From NCBI RefSeq assembly GCF_009769165.1, contig NZ_CP043476.1:1488001-1552000 (forward strand): 64,000 nt of DNA, read 5' to 3'. The notes beneath the pieces were generated by a model. That model was given only the letters and a program-made list of their open reading frames with translations, was not told the origin of the DNA and searched no databases. This DNA comes from Xanthomonas hyacinthi (GTDB lineage: Bacteria > Pseudomonadota > Gammaproteobacteria > Xanthomonadales > Xanthomonadaceae). Position 1 is the first letter of the stretch; each line of letters opens with the position of its first letter. A program made the position numbers and the translations under genes. Positions 32,560-41,871 of this stretch are shown here, piece by piece.

Positions 32560-33659
32560 AGATCACCGACATCCAACTGGGCATGCTGCGCGTGCCGCTG
32601 AAGACCCCGTTCAAGACCGCGCTGCGCACCGTGGAAACGGTCGAGGACGTGGTGGTGCTGGTGCACACCGACAGCGGCCACATCGGCTATGGCGAAGCGC
32701 CGGCCACCGCGCCGATCACCGGCGACACCCACGGCTCGATCATCGAAGCGATCGACCGCTTCATCAAGCCGCGCCTGATCGGCGAGGACGTGGCCAACCT
32801 CAACCGCCTCACCGGGCTGATCCAGGGTGCGCTGGAGCGCAACAGCAGCGCCAAGGCCGCGGTGGAAATCGCCGTCTACGACCTGTGGGCGCAGCTGTAC
32901 GGCGCGCCGCTGTACCAAATGCTCGGCGGCGGCGATCCGGTGATCAGCACCGACATCACCATCAGCGTGGACGCCATCGACAAGATGGTGGCCGATGCGC
33001 TGTCCGCGCTCGGGCGCGGCTTCACGGCGCTGAAGATCAAGGTCGGCAAGGACATCGACGTGGACATCGAGCGGGTCAAGGCGATCCACGTCGCGGTCGC
33101 AGGCCGCGCCTTGCTGCGCCTGGACGCCAACCAGGGCTGGACGCCGAAGCAGGCGGTGTACGCGATGCGCACGCTGGAAGACGCCGGCGTAGCGCTGGAA
33201 CTGCTGGAGCAACCGGTCAAGGCCTGGGACATCGACGGGCTGAAGTACGTGACCGAGCGGGTCGACACGCCGGTGATGGCCGACGAGAGCGTCTTCTCAC
33301 CGACACAGGTCTTCGACCTGATCCAGCGCCGCGCCGCCGACATCATCAACATCAAGCTGATGAAGACCGGCGGGCTGTCGAACGCGATCCGCATCGCCGA
33401 CATCGCCGCGCTGTATGGGGTGCAATGCATGATCGGCTGCATGCTCGAGTCGAGCATCAGCGTGGCGGCGGCGGTGCACCTGGCGGTGGCCAAGGCCGAC
33501 ATCATCACCAAGGTGGACCTGGACGGCCCGTCGCTGGGCATGTTCAACCCGGTGGACGGCGGGGTGATCTTCGACGAGTCGCAGATCACCATCACCGACG
33601 CGCCAGGCCTGGGCATCCGCGAGATCCGCGGCCTGGAATTGCTGCCGCCGCGCGGGTGA
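32556..33659 (+). CDS. ycjG: L-Ala-D/L-Glu epimerase
   Basis: 367 aa enolase-superfamily dipeptide epimerase. Catalytic lysines in the KIKVG motif (TALKIKVGKD) and IKLMKTGG; metal ligands in LDANQGW (Asp), LEQPV (Glu) and MADESVF (Asp); the C-terminal DxD-type specificity motif in KVDLDGPSLG. It turns murein-derived L-Ala-D-Glu into L-Ala-L-Glu for peptidase digestion. Translationally coupled to the NlpC/P60 gene (4-nt overlap). Length and all active-site motifs are normal. Cytoplasmic. Confidence 0.92.
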   Translation: MKITDIQLGMLRVPLKTPFKTALRTVETVEDVVVLVHTDSGHIGYGEAPATAPITGDTHGSIIEAIDRFIKPRLIGEDVANLNRLTGLIQGALERNSSAKAAVEIAVYDLWAQLYGAPLYQMLGGGDPVISTDITISVDAIDKMVADALSALGRGFTALKIKVGKDIDVDIERVKAIHVAVAGRALLRLDANQGWTPKQAVYAMRTLEDAGVALELLEQPVKAWDIDGLKYVTERVDTPVMADESVFSPTQVFDLIQRRAADIINIKLMKTGGLSNAIRIADIAALYGVQCMIGCMLESSISVAAAVHLAVAKADIITKVDLDGPSLGMFNPVDGGVIFDESQITITDAPGLGIREIRGLELLPPRG

Positions 33660-33890
33660 TCTGGGCGCGTCGGCGCATGCGCTGCAATGCGCACGGCCGG
33701 CGCATGCGACAGTTTCCATCGCGATCGCGCTTGCCATCACCACGTGCGGCGGTGACGCCAGTGCGTGTCAAGGCGGCAACCACCGGGACTTCGGCAGGCG
33801 TCATCTGAAACGCTAAACAGATCTCGGTTGCCACCTGCTTTTGTTTTGCTCTGCTCTGCTGTGCTCTGCTGTGCTGTTGCTTCTGCTTTT

Positions 33891-34500
33891 GCTTTTACCG
33901 GGTTCCCTTCCGCAGCGGCGGATGGACCGGGGAAAAACCCGAAGGGCGGCGCACAGGGATGTGCGCCGTTCGCGGCAGGGGCAGGATGCCCCTTCCGCGA
34001 ATCCCCGGTGCATCCGCGGACCCGTAGCGCGCAGCGCGGAGGGCGCAAGGCAGGGCGCGCTTTCTTTTGGTTACTTTTCTTTGCGCGAGCAAAGAAAAGT
34101 GACCCGCCAAGGGCGGAAGCCTTTGCTTTGGTGTTTGTTTTTGTTTGCTTCGGTGTTGCTTTTGTAGGAGCGGCTTCAGCCGCGACACCTTCCTGACAGA
34201 ATCAGTCGCGGCTGAAGCCGCTCCTACAATGATTCCTCCATCGCCATCGCCATCGCAAAGGCAACAGCTTTCGCCTGCGGCGAGTTACTTTTCTTTGCTT
34301 GTGCAAAGAAAAGTAACCAAAAGAAAGCACACCCTACTTCGCGCCCTCCGCGCTTCGCGCTCCGGGTCCGCGAATAGGACGGGATTCGCGGAAGGGGCAT
34401 CCTGCCCCTGCCGCGAACGGCGCACATCCCTGTGCGCCGCCCCTTCGGGGTTTTTCCCGCCCTATTCGCCGCTACGTAAGGGACCCGGTAAATCAAGATC
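33891..34500. repeat. large imperfect inverted repeat with nested palindromes
   Basis: Left arm 33891-34132 and right arm 34248-34500 are complementary along about 240-250 nt. Each arm also contains short palindromes: GGCGCACAGGGATGTGCGCC, GGGGCAGGATGCCCC and CTTTTCTTTGC..GCAAAGAAAAG. Where the arms differ, the differences fall largely in loops (GCGCGAGC versus GCACAAGC) and the stems are kept. Resembles a MITE-like or structured-RNA unit duplicated in inverted orientation. Confidence 0.8.
34164..34227. repeat. paired REP element
   Basis: GTAGGAGCGGCTTCAGCCGC unit at 34164-34186 and its inverted copy at 34205-34227, 18 nt apart: the paired (BIME-like) arrangement typical of REP sequences mobilised by RAYT transposases. 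It is at the centre of the large inverted repeat. Confidence 0.9.
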
Positions 34501-34507
34501 AAAAGCA

Positions 34508-34556
34508 AAAAAAGCAACAGCAACAGCAACAGCGGCGGCGGCGGCGGCGGCGGCGC
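34508..34556. repeat. simple repeats: GCAACA units then GGC run
   Basis: About three AGCAAC/GCAACA hexamers followed by roughly eight GGC trinucleotides. Such runs are prone to slippage; they lie outside genes. Confidence 0.8.
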
Positions 34557-34863
34557 ACGATAAAGCTGCGCAGCAAGCCGAGTGAGCTTGCTGCGTCGCG
34601 CGCGCACTGCCAACAGCCCCCACCACAACGCACCACACCATCGGCACGCCGATCCACAGCGCCTGCCGACACCGCACGGACTGTCTACGTGCATGATCAC
34701 GCGCCGCACAGCGAACAACTGTTGTACCTTGCAGCATTGCTGCATCTGCTCGACTTCGCGGTCGGTCCGATGCGCCAAACCAACCGACCGCAGGCGGCAG
34801 CTGGCGGTGAACCTGCAGCGGGCCCAGCACCTGCCCGATGCCCGATCGTGACCGGAGATGCGC

Positions 34864-35685
34864 ATGCCGAAATTCCCATGGTTGTCCGCCCTGACGCAGA
34901 CCGGCAGCGTCCGCCGCAACTGTCTGGCGGCCATGGCACTGCTGTGCATCGCCGTGACCGGCACGTGCCTGGCCGCCACCGGCGACCCCACGCCACCGGC
35001 ATTGCAACAGGCGCGCCAGCTGGTGCTGGTTGTGGCACCGGACTGGGACAGCCCGCGCGGCCAGCTGCAGGCGTTCGAACGCACGGCGCAGGGCTGGCGC
35101 GCGCACGGCCAGCGCTTCGATGTCGCGCTCGGCCGCAACGGCAGCGCCTGGGGGCTGGGCCTGCATCCGGCGCAGAGCGACGGCCCGCAGAAGCGCGAAG
35201 GCGACGGCCGCAGCCCGGCCGGCATCTTCAGCATCGGCGAAGCCTTCGGTTACGCCCAGCGCATCGACAGCGCACTGCCGTACCAGCCGATGCAGCAGAG
35301 CAGCTATTGCATCGACGTGCCCGATTCGCCGCTGTACAACCGCATCGTCGACGCCGACCGGGTCGGCGCCGACGCGGTGGCCGGCTCCACCGAGCCGATG
35401 CGCCTGGACCTGCACCACGACGGCGACCGTCGCTACGAAGAAGGCTTCGTGATCGGCCACAACCCGCAGGCGCGGCCCGGCGCCGGCAGCTGCATCTTCG
35501 CCCACCTGTGGCGTGCCGCGGGCGAGGCCACCGCCGGCTGCACCGCGATGGAGCCGGCCAACATGCAGCGCCTGCTGGCCTGGCTGCGGCCGGATGCCGC
35601 GCCGCTGTTCGTGCTGCTGCCACGCAAGGACTACGCACGCCTGCGCGGCGCCTGGGCGTTGCCCGCGGCGGAGCCGGCACCATGA
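34864..35685 (+). CDS. L,D-transpeptidase-fold (YkuD/YafK-like) exported protein
   Basis: 273 aa. Signal peptide (NCLAAMALLCIAVTGTCLAA, cleavage near residue 38), then a YkuD-type domain: GRNGSAWG, KREGDGRSPAGIF, LDLHHDGDRRYEEGFVIGHN, and the catalytic motif HLWRAAGEATAGCTAME with the active Cys. The TAGCTAM pattern and length match the YafK/ErfK-like subgroup. Two close ATGs exist; 34864 is preferred because GGAG lies seven nt before it, whereas it abuts the ATG at 34858. The stop overlaps the start of the APC permease by 4 nt. It acts on murein peptides in the periplasm; transpeptidase versus hydrolase is not decidable here. Confidence 0.82.
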   Translation: MPKFPWLSALTQTGSVRRNCLAAMALLCIAVTGTCLAATGDPTPPALQQARQLVLVVAPDWDSPRGQLQAFERTAQGWRAHGQRFDVALGRNGSAWGLGLHPAQSDGPQKREGDGRSPAGIFSIGEAFGYAQRIDSALPYQPMQQSSYCIDVPDSPLYNRIVDADRVGADAVAGSTEPMRLDLHHDGDRRYEEGFVIGHNPQARPGAGSCIFAHLWRAAGEATAGCTAMEPANMQRLLAWLRPDAAPLFVLLPRKDYARLRGAWALPAAEPAP

Positions 35686-36974
35686 GCCACGCACCCGAAC
35701 CGAGCCTGGTCCGCGCGGTCAGCCGCTGGCAGATCGTCGGGCTGTCGATCAACGACGTGATCGGCAGCGGCATCTACCTGCTGCCCGCCGCCACCGCCGC
35801 GCTGCTCGGGCCGATGAGCCTGTGGGCGGTGCTGCTCGCCGGGCTGGCGGTGGGGTTGCTGGTGCTGTGCTACGCGCAGGCGGCCAGCTATTTCGACGAG
35901 CCCGGCGGCAGCTACCTGTATACGCGCGAGGCGTTCGGCCGCTTCGCCGGCTTCGAGATCGGCTGGATGATCTGGCTGACCCGGATCAGTTCGGCGGCCG
36001 CGCTCGGCAACGGCCTGGCCGATGCGGTGGTGCGCTTCTGGCCGGCCGCGGCCAGCGGCGGCGCGCGCCTGGCGATCGTGGTCGGCTCGCTCGGCCTGCT
36101 CACCGCGATCAACGTGATCGGGGTGAAGTCGGCCGCGCGCACCGGCGTGGCGCTGGTGATCGGCAAGCTGGTGCCGCTGCTGCTGTTCGTGGCCATCGGC
36201 CTGTTCTACGTGGACTGGTCGTGGGCGTTCTCGGGCCAGGCGCCGGACCCGCGCGACTTCGGCAACATGGGCGAAGCGGCGCTGCTGTTGCTGTTCGCCT
36301 ACGCCGGTTTCGAGAACATCCCCGCCGCCGCCGGCGAATACCGCAATCCGCGCCGCGACGTGCCGTTCGCGCTGATCACCATGATCGTCACCGTCACCCT
36401 GATCTACGCCGCGGTGCAAGTGGTCGCGCAGGGCACGCTGGCGAACGTGGCGCAGTCGGCGACGCCGCTGGCCGATGCCGCCAGCGGCTTCGGCGGCGAG
36501 ACGCTGGCGCTGATCCTCACCGTCGGCGCCACCATCTCCATCCTCGGCACCACCAGCAATACGGTGATGCTGGGGCCGCGCTTCCTGTTCGCATTGGCCC
36601 AGGACGGCTACGGCCCGGCGTTCCTGGCGCGGGTGCATCCGCGCTTCCGCACGCCCGCCGCGGCGATCCTGCTGCAGGGCGTGCTGTCGCTGGCGCTGGC
36701 GCTGTCCGGCTCGTTCGTGCAGCTGGCGCTGCTGTCGATGGTCACCCGCCTGTTCGCCTACATCGGCACCGCCGCGGCGGTGCTGGTGCTGGCACGGCGC
36801 TATGGCGACCGGCCCGGTGCGCTGCTCCTGCCCGGCGGCCCGTTGATTCCGCTGGCGGCCCTGCTGCTGGCGTTGGCATTGTTGCTTAGCGCCAGCTGGC
36901 AGAACCTGGCCGCGGCCGGCGTGGCGCTACTGGTCGGGGCGCTGTTCTACCGCTTCCCGCGCAAGGCGCCGTAG
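35682..36974 (+). CDS. APC-family amino-acid permease
   Basis: 430 aa, about 12 hydrophobic helices. N-terminal GLSINDVIGSGIYLLPAATA carries the GSGI motif of helix 1 that binds the amino-acid backbone in APC transporters; SYFDEPGGSYLYTREAFG follows helix 2. Proton- or exchange-driven amino-acid uptake in the inner membrane. Coupled by an ATGA overlap to the L,D-transpeptidase-fold gene, so it may import amino acids or small peptides released from wall material. Substrate not predictable. Confidence 0.9.
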   Translation: MSHAPEPSLVRAVSRWQIVGLSINDVIGSGIYLLPAATAALLGPMSLWAVLLAGLAVGLLVLCYAQAASYFDEPGGSYLYTREAFGRFAGFEIGWMIWLTRISSAAALGNGLADAVVRFWPAAASGGARLAIVVGSLGLLTAINVIGVKSAARTGVALVIGKLVPLLLFVAIGLFYVDWSWAFSGQAPDPRDFGNMGEAALLLLFAYAGFENIPAAAGEYRNPRRDVPFALITMIVTVTLIYAAVQVVAQGTLANVAQSATPLADAASGFGGETLALILTVGATISILGTTSNTVMLGPRFLFALAQDGYGPAFLARVHPRFRTPAAAILLQGVLSLALALSGSFVQLALLSMVTRLFAYIGTAAAVLVLARRYGDRPGALLLPGGPLIPLAALLLALALLLSASWQNLAAAGVALLVGALFYRFPRKAP

Positions 36975-37049
36975 GTTTCGTCGGTCGGCGTAGCGCGGTA
37001 ATGGCGCAATGGCGGGAGGCCCCATCCAGGGCCTCCGCACCGACACCAC

Positions 37050-39266
37050 TCAGAACTTATACGTCAGCGTCAGCCGCACATTGCGCGGCTCACCCCAGGT
37101 GTAAGTGCTGTACCAGCTGAAGATCGTGTAGTAGTGCTTGTCGAGCAGGTTGTTGACGTTGAGCGTGGCCGACAGCCGATCGTTGAACGCGTAGCGCGCC
37201 ATCGCATCGAACAGCCAATACGGCTCGGTACGATGGACCAGGCTGGCGCCGTTGGCCGGGTTGCTGATCGTGCCGAACGTGCTGCCCTGCCAACGCGCGC
37301 CGCCCCCCAGACTCCAGCCCTGCAGCGGCCCGCTCAAGCGATAGCTGGTGTGCAGGCTGAACTGGTCTTCCGGCTCCAGCGTGGACACCTTGATGGACTG
37401 CTGGCGGGCGATCTTGTGCGCATAACCGCCCTGCACCTGCCAGCCCGGTGCGAGCTGGCCGGACAGCTCCAGCTCATAGCCCTTGGTGCGTACGCCCATC
37501 AGGGCTTCGTAGGCGATACCGCCGCTGGGCGTCTTGCCACCGGTCGCTTGTGCGTAGTTGTCCTGTTCCAGCTGGAACACCGCGGCACTGGCGTTGAGGC
37601 GGCCGTCGTAGAACTCCCCCTTCAGGCCCGCCTCATAGCTGCGCCCTTCCAGCGGGTCGAGCACCTTGCCTCGCTCGTCCTGGTTGTCCTGCGGCTTGAA
37701 GATGGTGCTGTAGCTGGCGAACACGGAGAAATTGCGGTTGAGGTCGTAGACCAGACCCGCGTACGGCACGATCACGCCGCTCTTGTCGGTATCGGGCGAT
37801 TTGTAGTTGGCAATGCGGCTGCCGACGATCAGCTTGAGCGGATCGGCCAGGTCGAAACGGCCCACCACGTAGGCACCGCTCTCGCGGGTGACTTCGTTGT
37901 TGCCGTAGCTCCACTGCCAGTCCGGCTCGGCAACATCGCCGGTCCAGGCGCGGTAGTCGGCCACGGCAGTCTGGTAACCCGACTGCGGCGAATAGCCGTT
38001 GTTGACCCAGCGCTTGCGCGACACGCTGCCACCGGCCACCAACTCGTGCTCGCGACCGAACCATTGGAACTTGCCGCTCACATACAGATCGGCCGCATTG
38101 CTGGTGGTCTTGCCCACGTACTTGCCCAGCCACATGCTCACCCCTTCCCCCGTCGCCGGGTCGGGATTGCCGCCCGCCGCCGCACCGAGCGCTGCGTCGT
38201 AGCCGTTGACCTGGTGATTGAGCTGCAGCTTGGCGACCCAATCGTTGCTGAAGGTGTGTTCCAGCGTGGCGAAGCCGGTGCGGACGTACTGGCCCCAGCG
38301 GCTCCAGCGCGCACCGTTGTTGAACGAGCGCGGCATCTTGTTGAAGTTGCCGTTGCTGTCCAGCAGCGGAATACCGCCCCAGCTCGACCCCTGCGGATCG
38401 CTGTCCTGGTAATCCGCGCCAACGGTGAGCAGCGTGCTGTCGGTGAGGTCGGCCTCGAGGATGCCGTAGAACACCTGGTTGCTGCGCTGGTAGTGGTCGA
38501 CGTTGGAATGCTTGTCCTGGTAGGCGGCCACGGCGCGGCCGCGTACCCGCCCGCTTTCGGTCAGCGGTCCGCCGACATCCACTTCGGTCCGATAGCTGTC
38601 CCACGAACCCGCCCCCAGCGTGGCACTGCCGGCCAGTTCGCGGGTCGGCTTCTTGCGTACCAGGTTGATGGTCGCGCCCGGATCGCCCATGCCGGTCAGC
38701 AGGCCGGTGGCGCCCTTGAGCACTTCGACGCGATCGTAGATGGCCATGTCGCTGAGCGTATTGCCCGCCGAATACGCCGAATCGCGCGCCATCGGGATGC
38801 CGTCGTACTGGAAGTTCTGCACGGCAAAGCCGCGCGCGTAGTACTCGGTGCGCTCGCTGTCGTAGGTGACGATGCTGATGCCGGGGGTGACCTTCATGAC
38901 GTCGTCGATGCCGTTGAGGGCGAAGTCATTCATTTCCTGGCGGGTGATCACACTGATCGACTGCGGCGTCTGCCGCGGGCTGAGCACCAGGCGGGTGGCG
39001 GTGGCGATCGTGCCGGGCGTGTAGGAATCAGTGCCTTCGGTGACGGTGCCCAGCTGGTTGGCGGTGACCTGCACCGTCTCCAGCGTCGGCGCAGCCTCCG
39101 GCGGCGCCGGTTCGGCCGGCACAGCGGCCGCGCCGGCGACAGGCGCGAACAGGGACAAGCCCAACACCCAGGACAACGCCTGCATCAACGCAGCGAGCGG
39201 CGGCAACGAGATGGCGCCACGACGATGGCGGTCGATCTGGGCAACACGGCACGGAGCAACGGGCAC
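37050..39266 (-). CDS. TonB-dependent siderophore receptor (FhuE/FpvA-like)
   Basis: 738 aa. GTG start at 39266 chosen because TGGAGG lies nine nt upstream; the frame runs on to 39752, but that DNA has no ribosome site. Signal peptide ends near VAGAAAV. TonB box LETVQVTANQL; plug domain with SPRQTPQSISVITRQEMND, PGISIVTYDSERTEYYARG, VEVLKGATGLLTGMGDPGAT, typical of ferric-siderophore receptors; barrel ends in LTLTYKF. Monocistronic; no Fur box evident by eye. Imports a ferric-siderophore, identity unknown. Confidence 0.9.
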   Translation of the reverse strand: MPVAPCRVAQIDRHRRGAISLPPLAALMQALSWVLGLSLFAPVAGAAAVPAEPAPPEAAPTLETVQVTANQLGTVTEGTDSYTPGTIATATRLVLSPRQTPQSISVITRQEMNDFALNGIDDVMKVTPGISIVTYDSERTEYYARGFAVQNFQYDGIPMARDSAYSAGNTLSDMAIYDRVEVLKGATGLLTGMGDPGATINLVRKKPTRELAGSATLGAGSWDSYRTEVDVGGPLTESGRVRGRAVAAYQDKHSNVDHYQRSNQVFYGILEADLTDSTLLTVGADYQDSDPQGSSWGGIPLLDSNGNFNKMPRSFNNGARWSRWGQYVRTGFATLEHTFSNDWVAKLQLNHQVNGYDAALGAAAGGNPDPATGEGVSMWLGKYVGKTTSNAADLYVSGKFQWFGREHELVAGGSVSRKRWVNNGYSPQSGYQTAVADYRAWTGDVAEPDWQWSYGNNEVTRESGAYVVGRFDLADPLKLIVGSRIANYKSPDTDKSGVIVPYAGLVYDLNRNFSVFASYSTIFKPQDNQDERGKVLDPLEGRSYEAGLKGEFYDGRLNASAAVFQLEQDNYAQATGGKTPSGGIAYEALMGVRTKGYELELSGQLAPGWQVQGGYAHKIARQQSIKVSTLEPEDQFSLHTSYRLSGPLQGWSLGGGARWQGSTFGTISNPANGASLVHRTEPYWLFDAMARYAFNDRLSATLNVNNLLDKHYYTIFSWYSTYTWGEPRNVRLTLTYKF

Positions 39267-39553
39267 GACAACACCTCCAGGCAGGAAAGGAATCCTCTGG
39301 CGACGGCTGGAGGGAACAGGGACGCAGCGCGGCATGGACGCAGCGCGCTTGCGGCAGCGGAGCATACTCCCCCGCCGGACCGTTGTCACACCGTTCACGA
39401 TTCGAGGCTGCATCGCGAGCGGCGCAGTGTTGCAGGCGCCATCGGCGAAGCGAAGGCGGCAATCGGCGGGACGCTGCCGGTTCGCGCCTTTCATGGCAAT
39501 GCAACCGGGCGTAATCTCAGGCAACGCAACCCGCCGTTCTCCGAATAGGCGCC

Positions 39554-40570
39554 ATGAACATCCATCTCCTGGTTCTGATCGAACTCGCAGCGGACGCTTT
39601 AAGCCGCCTGGAACGAGCGGGTTTCCATCCGCATGTCGCGTCGAATGCCGCGGATCTTGCCGCGCTGAAGCCGTCGCTGAGAAACCGGATCCGGGCCGCG
39701 CTGACCAACGGCTCCACCGGCCTGAGCGCCGAGCACATCGTGGCGCTGCCAAAACTGGAAATCATCTGCGCGCTCGGCGCCGGTTACGAAAACGTCGATC
39801 TGGCCGCCGCCGAAGCCGGCGGCATCGCCGTCAGCAACGGCGCGCGCACGAATGACGCCTGTGTCGCCGACCACGCCATGGCACTGCTGATGGCGATCGC
39901 ACGCGGCATTGCGCAGGCCGACGCGGCGGTGCGCAGAGGGGAATGGACACGATCGCGACAGCCGCGCCCGACGATTTCCGGCAAGCGGCTCGGCCTTCTC
40001 GGCCTCGGCAATATCGGAATGCAGATCGCGCAGCGCGCCACCGGCGGCTTCGCCATGGCCGTGGCCTACCACACTCGCCGCCCGCGCGAGGCAACGCCAT
40101 ATCTCTACATGCCGACGCCTGTCGCCCTTGCCGAATGGTGCGATTTCCTGGTGATCGCCACGCCGGGCGGCACCACCACGGCCCACCTGGTCGATGCCGA
40201 CGTCCTGCAGGCCCTTGGGCCGGATGGATTCCTCATCAATATTGCGCGCGGCAGCGTTGTGGATACGGCGGCGCTCGGCGACGCCTTGCAACATGGGCGC
40301 ATTGCCGGGGCGGCGCTCGATGTGATCGAAGGCGAGCCGAACGTCCCCGAGCCGATCGCCCGGCTTTCCAACGTCATCCTGACCCCGCATATCGCCGGAC
40401 GCTCGCCCGAGGCGATCGCTGCCACCGTGCAACTCGCCATCGACAATCTGTCAGCGCATTTTCACGGCTTGCCGTTGCCGACGCCGGTGCTCGCTCCGCC
40501 GGCATCCGGCGCTGCCGGCGCCAGCGCGCGCATGCGCAGCAGCAAGCCGCCGGTGTGCACCAGCGAGTAG
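39554..40570 (+). CDS. D-2-hydroxyacid dehydrogenase (glyoxylate/hydroxypyruvate reductase type)
   Basis: 338 aa. NAD(P)-binding GLGNIGMQIAQ near residues 153-163; catalytic Arg in NIARGSVVD, Glu in EGEPNVPEP, His in LTPHIAGRSPE. The family usually ends soon after NLSAHFHG; here about 25 extra residues (PPASGAAGASARMRSSKPPV...) read antisense into the end of the convergent membrane-protein gene, giving a 109-nt overlap, as if the original stop had been lost. Start MNIHLLVLIELAADAL at 39554. Reduces a 2-oxoacid such as glyoxylate or hydroxypyruvate. Confidence 0.9.
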   Translation: MNIHLLVLIELAADALSRLERAGFHPHVASNAADLAALKPSLRNRIRAALTNGSTGLSAEHIVALPKLEIICALGAGYENVDLAAAEAGGIAVSNGARTNDACVADHAMALLMAIARGIAQADAAVRRGEWTRSRQPRPTISGKRLGLLGLGNIGMQIAQRATGGFAMAVAYHTRRPREATPYLYMPTPVALAEWCDFLVIATPGGTTTAHLVDADVLQALGPDGFLINIARGSVVDTAALGDALQHGRIAGAALDVIEGEPNVPEPIARLSNVILTPHIAGRSPEAIAATVQLAIDNLSAHFHGLPLPTPVLAPPASGAAGASARMRSSKPPVCTSE

Positions 40571-41013
40571 GCGACCAGCGCGGCGGCGATCGCCAGGGTC
40601 AGCGCACTGGCGTTGTGCAGCGACTGCGCGCCGCCGCCGGAAAACGCACCGCTGGCCCAGCGCCAGGCCAGGCGCCCGATCAGCAGCACGCCGAGTCCGG
40701 CGCCGATCCAGGGGTTGGGCGTGTAGTAGCGCCGGCCTTCGAGCAATTCGATGCGGGTGTGGTGCAAGGCGAAAGCGCCCAGCGCCGCGCCGGCCACGAC
40801 CCCCAGCGCCATGCCGAGACGGACCGGCGGCAGCACCGCCGCCAGGTAGCTCAGGCCGGCCGTCGCCAGCGACAGCAGCAGCATCCGCGCCACGGTCCGC
40901 CGCGGCTGCCAGGGCTGGCGGCCGAAATAGCGACGAATGCGCCGGTAGTACAGCCAGCCGATGCCGGCGGTGGCCAGGTATGGGGTCAGCAAGGCGATAC
41001 CGGTAGCGGCCAT
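40462..41013 (-). CDS. four-to-five-helix membrane protein, unknown
   Basis: 183 aa with hydrophobic segments near residues 5-22, 42-60, 65-85, 100-118 and 135-158, a basic loop RRIRRYFGRQPWQPRRTVAR between the first two, and a Pro/Gly C-terminal tail. I do not recognise a domain; it resembles conserved xanthomonad membrane proteins of unknown function. The 3' 109 nt overlap the convergent dehydrogenase gene. Confidence 0.72.
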   Translation of the reverse strand: MAATGIALLTPYLATAGIGWLYYRRIRRYFGRQPWQPRRTVARMLLLSLATAGLSYLAAVLPPVRLGMALGVVAGAALGAFALHHTRIELLEGRRYYTPNPWIGAGLGVLLIGRLAWRWASGAFSGGGAQSLHNASALTLAIAAALVAYSLVHTGGLLLRMRALAPAAPDAGGASTGVGNGKP

Positions 41014-41201
41014 GGGATCCTGCGGTGGGGAAGCGGCGTTGCCGGATCGTAATCCATCCGCGCCGCGCCGCGTAGCGGCACCTGGGCGTGCCGAAAAATA
41101 AACGCCCGCTTGCTCGCTTCATGCACCGATCACGCGATGCTGGAATCGCATTAACGGTGCCATCGCTAACGTCGGAAGCCACATTCGCCCAGGAGACGAC
41201 G

Positions 41202-41507
41202 ATGAGCGTTCCATATCAGATTCCCGGCCGCGCACCCAACGACGAGGACCGCAGCCTGGTCTCGCAATACTGGCGCGAGCAATTTACCGAGGAGCCTTAC
41301 TACAGCGACGGCGAGCGCTTCGAGGACTACGAACCGGCGTACCACGCCGGGCACGAGGCGCGGGTGCGCAACTTCAATCTCGCCTACGAACAGGTCGAGG
41401 CGGAACTGCACCGCGACTGGGACAGCACCAAGGGATCGCAGACGCTGAGCTGGAGCAAGGCGCGTCATGCGGTGCGCCGCGCCTGGGAGCGGGCGGGTCA
41501 GGAATGA
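41202..41507 (+). CDS. small acidic conserved protein, unknown
   Basis: 101 aa. Start fixed by AGGAG eight nt before ATG 41202 (the frame continues to 41088 without support). Rich in Glu, Asp, Tyr, Arg and Trp, with EPAYHAGHEARVRNFNLAYE and WSKARHAVRRAWERA. No signal peptide or membrane segment. It resembles small stress-associated conserved proteins whose genes stand alone; function unknown. Confidence 0.75.
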   Translation: MSVPYQIPGRAPNDEDRSLVSQYWREQFTEEPYYSDGERFEDYEPAYHAGHEARVRNFNLAYEQVEAELHRDWDSTKGSQTLSWSKARHAVRRAWERAGQE

Positions 41508-41661
41508 GTGGGTGATTGCCGCTGGAAAGGCTGCCGTTGCGGTCGCGTCGGCAGGCCTTTGCGAATCGCTGCGCGGCTATCGACGTGGCGCGGGTCGGGG
41601 TCGCGCGCGATTTCCGATGAGCTTGTTCGTTTCGGTGAGCGCCTCATGCGGACGGTTTTTG

Positions 41662-41738
41662 GTCGCGGCTGAAGCCGCTCCTACACGAGCCGCCCAGTAA
41701 GGCGTAGCCTCCTTTGCAGGAGCGGCTTCAGCCGCGAC
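41662..41738. repeat. paired REP element
   Basis: GTCGCGGCTGAAGCCGCTCC unit at 41662-41684 and an inverted copy (GCAGGAGCGGCTTCAGCCGC) at 41716-41738, 31 nt apart, between the small acidic protein gene and the sugar dehydrogenase gene. Confidence 0.9.
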
Positions 41739-41871
41739 CGGCGCAACCGAACGCCCGATGGCGGCTGCACCGCAACCATTTCCCGCGCATAGCGGCCACA
41801 TCCCGCCAACACGTCGCCACGCCGATCTCACCGGCGCGGCAACGCATCACCCTCGGCACGGTTCTGTTGGC

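Larger units (their letters stand above)
33660..34863. other. 1.2-kb repeat-filled intergenic region
   Basis: No credible gene. Contents: CT/TG-rich simple repeats (33840-33895), a 0.6-kb imperfect inverted repeat (33891-34500) with a REP pair at its centre, short GCAACA units and a GGC run (34508-34556), then ordinary high-GC DNA up to the L,D-transpeptidase-fold gene. Short frames here are repeat translations. Confidence 0.75.

Noticed and set aside
33840..34560. CRISPR array or small genes in the repeat region
   Set aside because: Repeats are inverted, not regularly spaced direct units with unique spacers; open frames there are translations of simple repeats.
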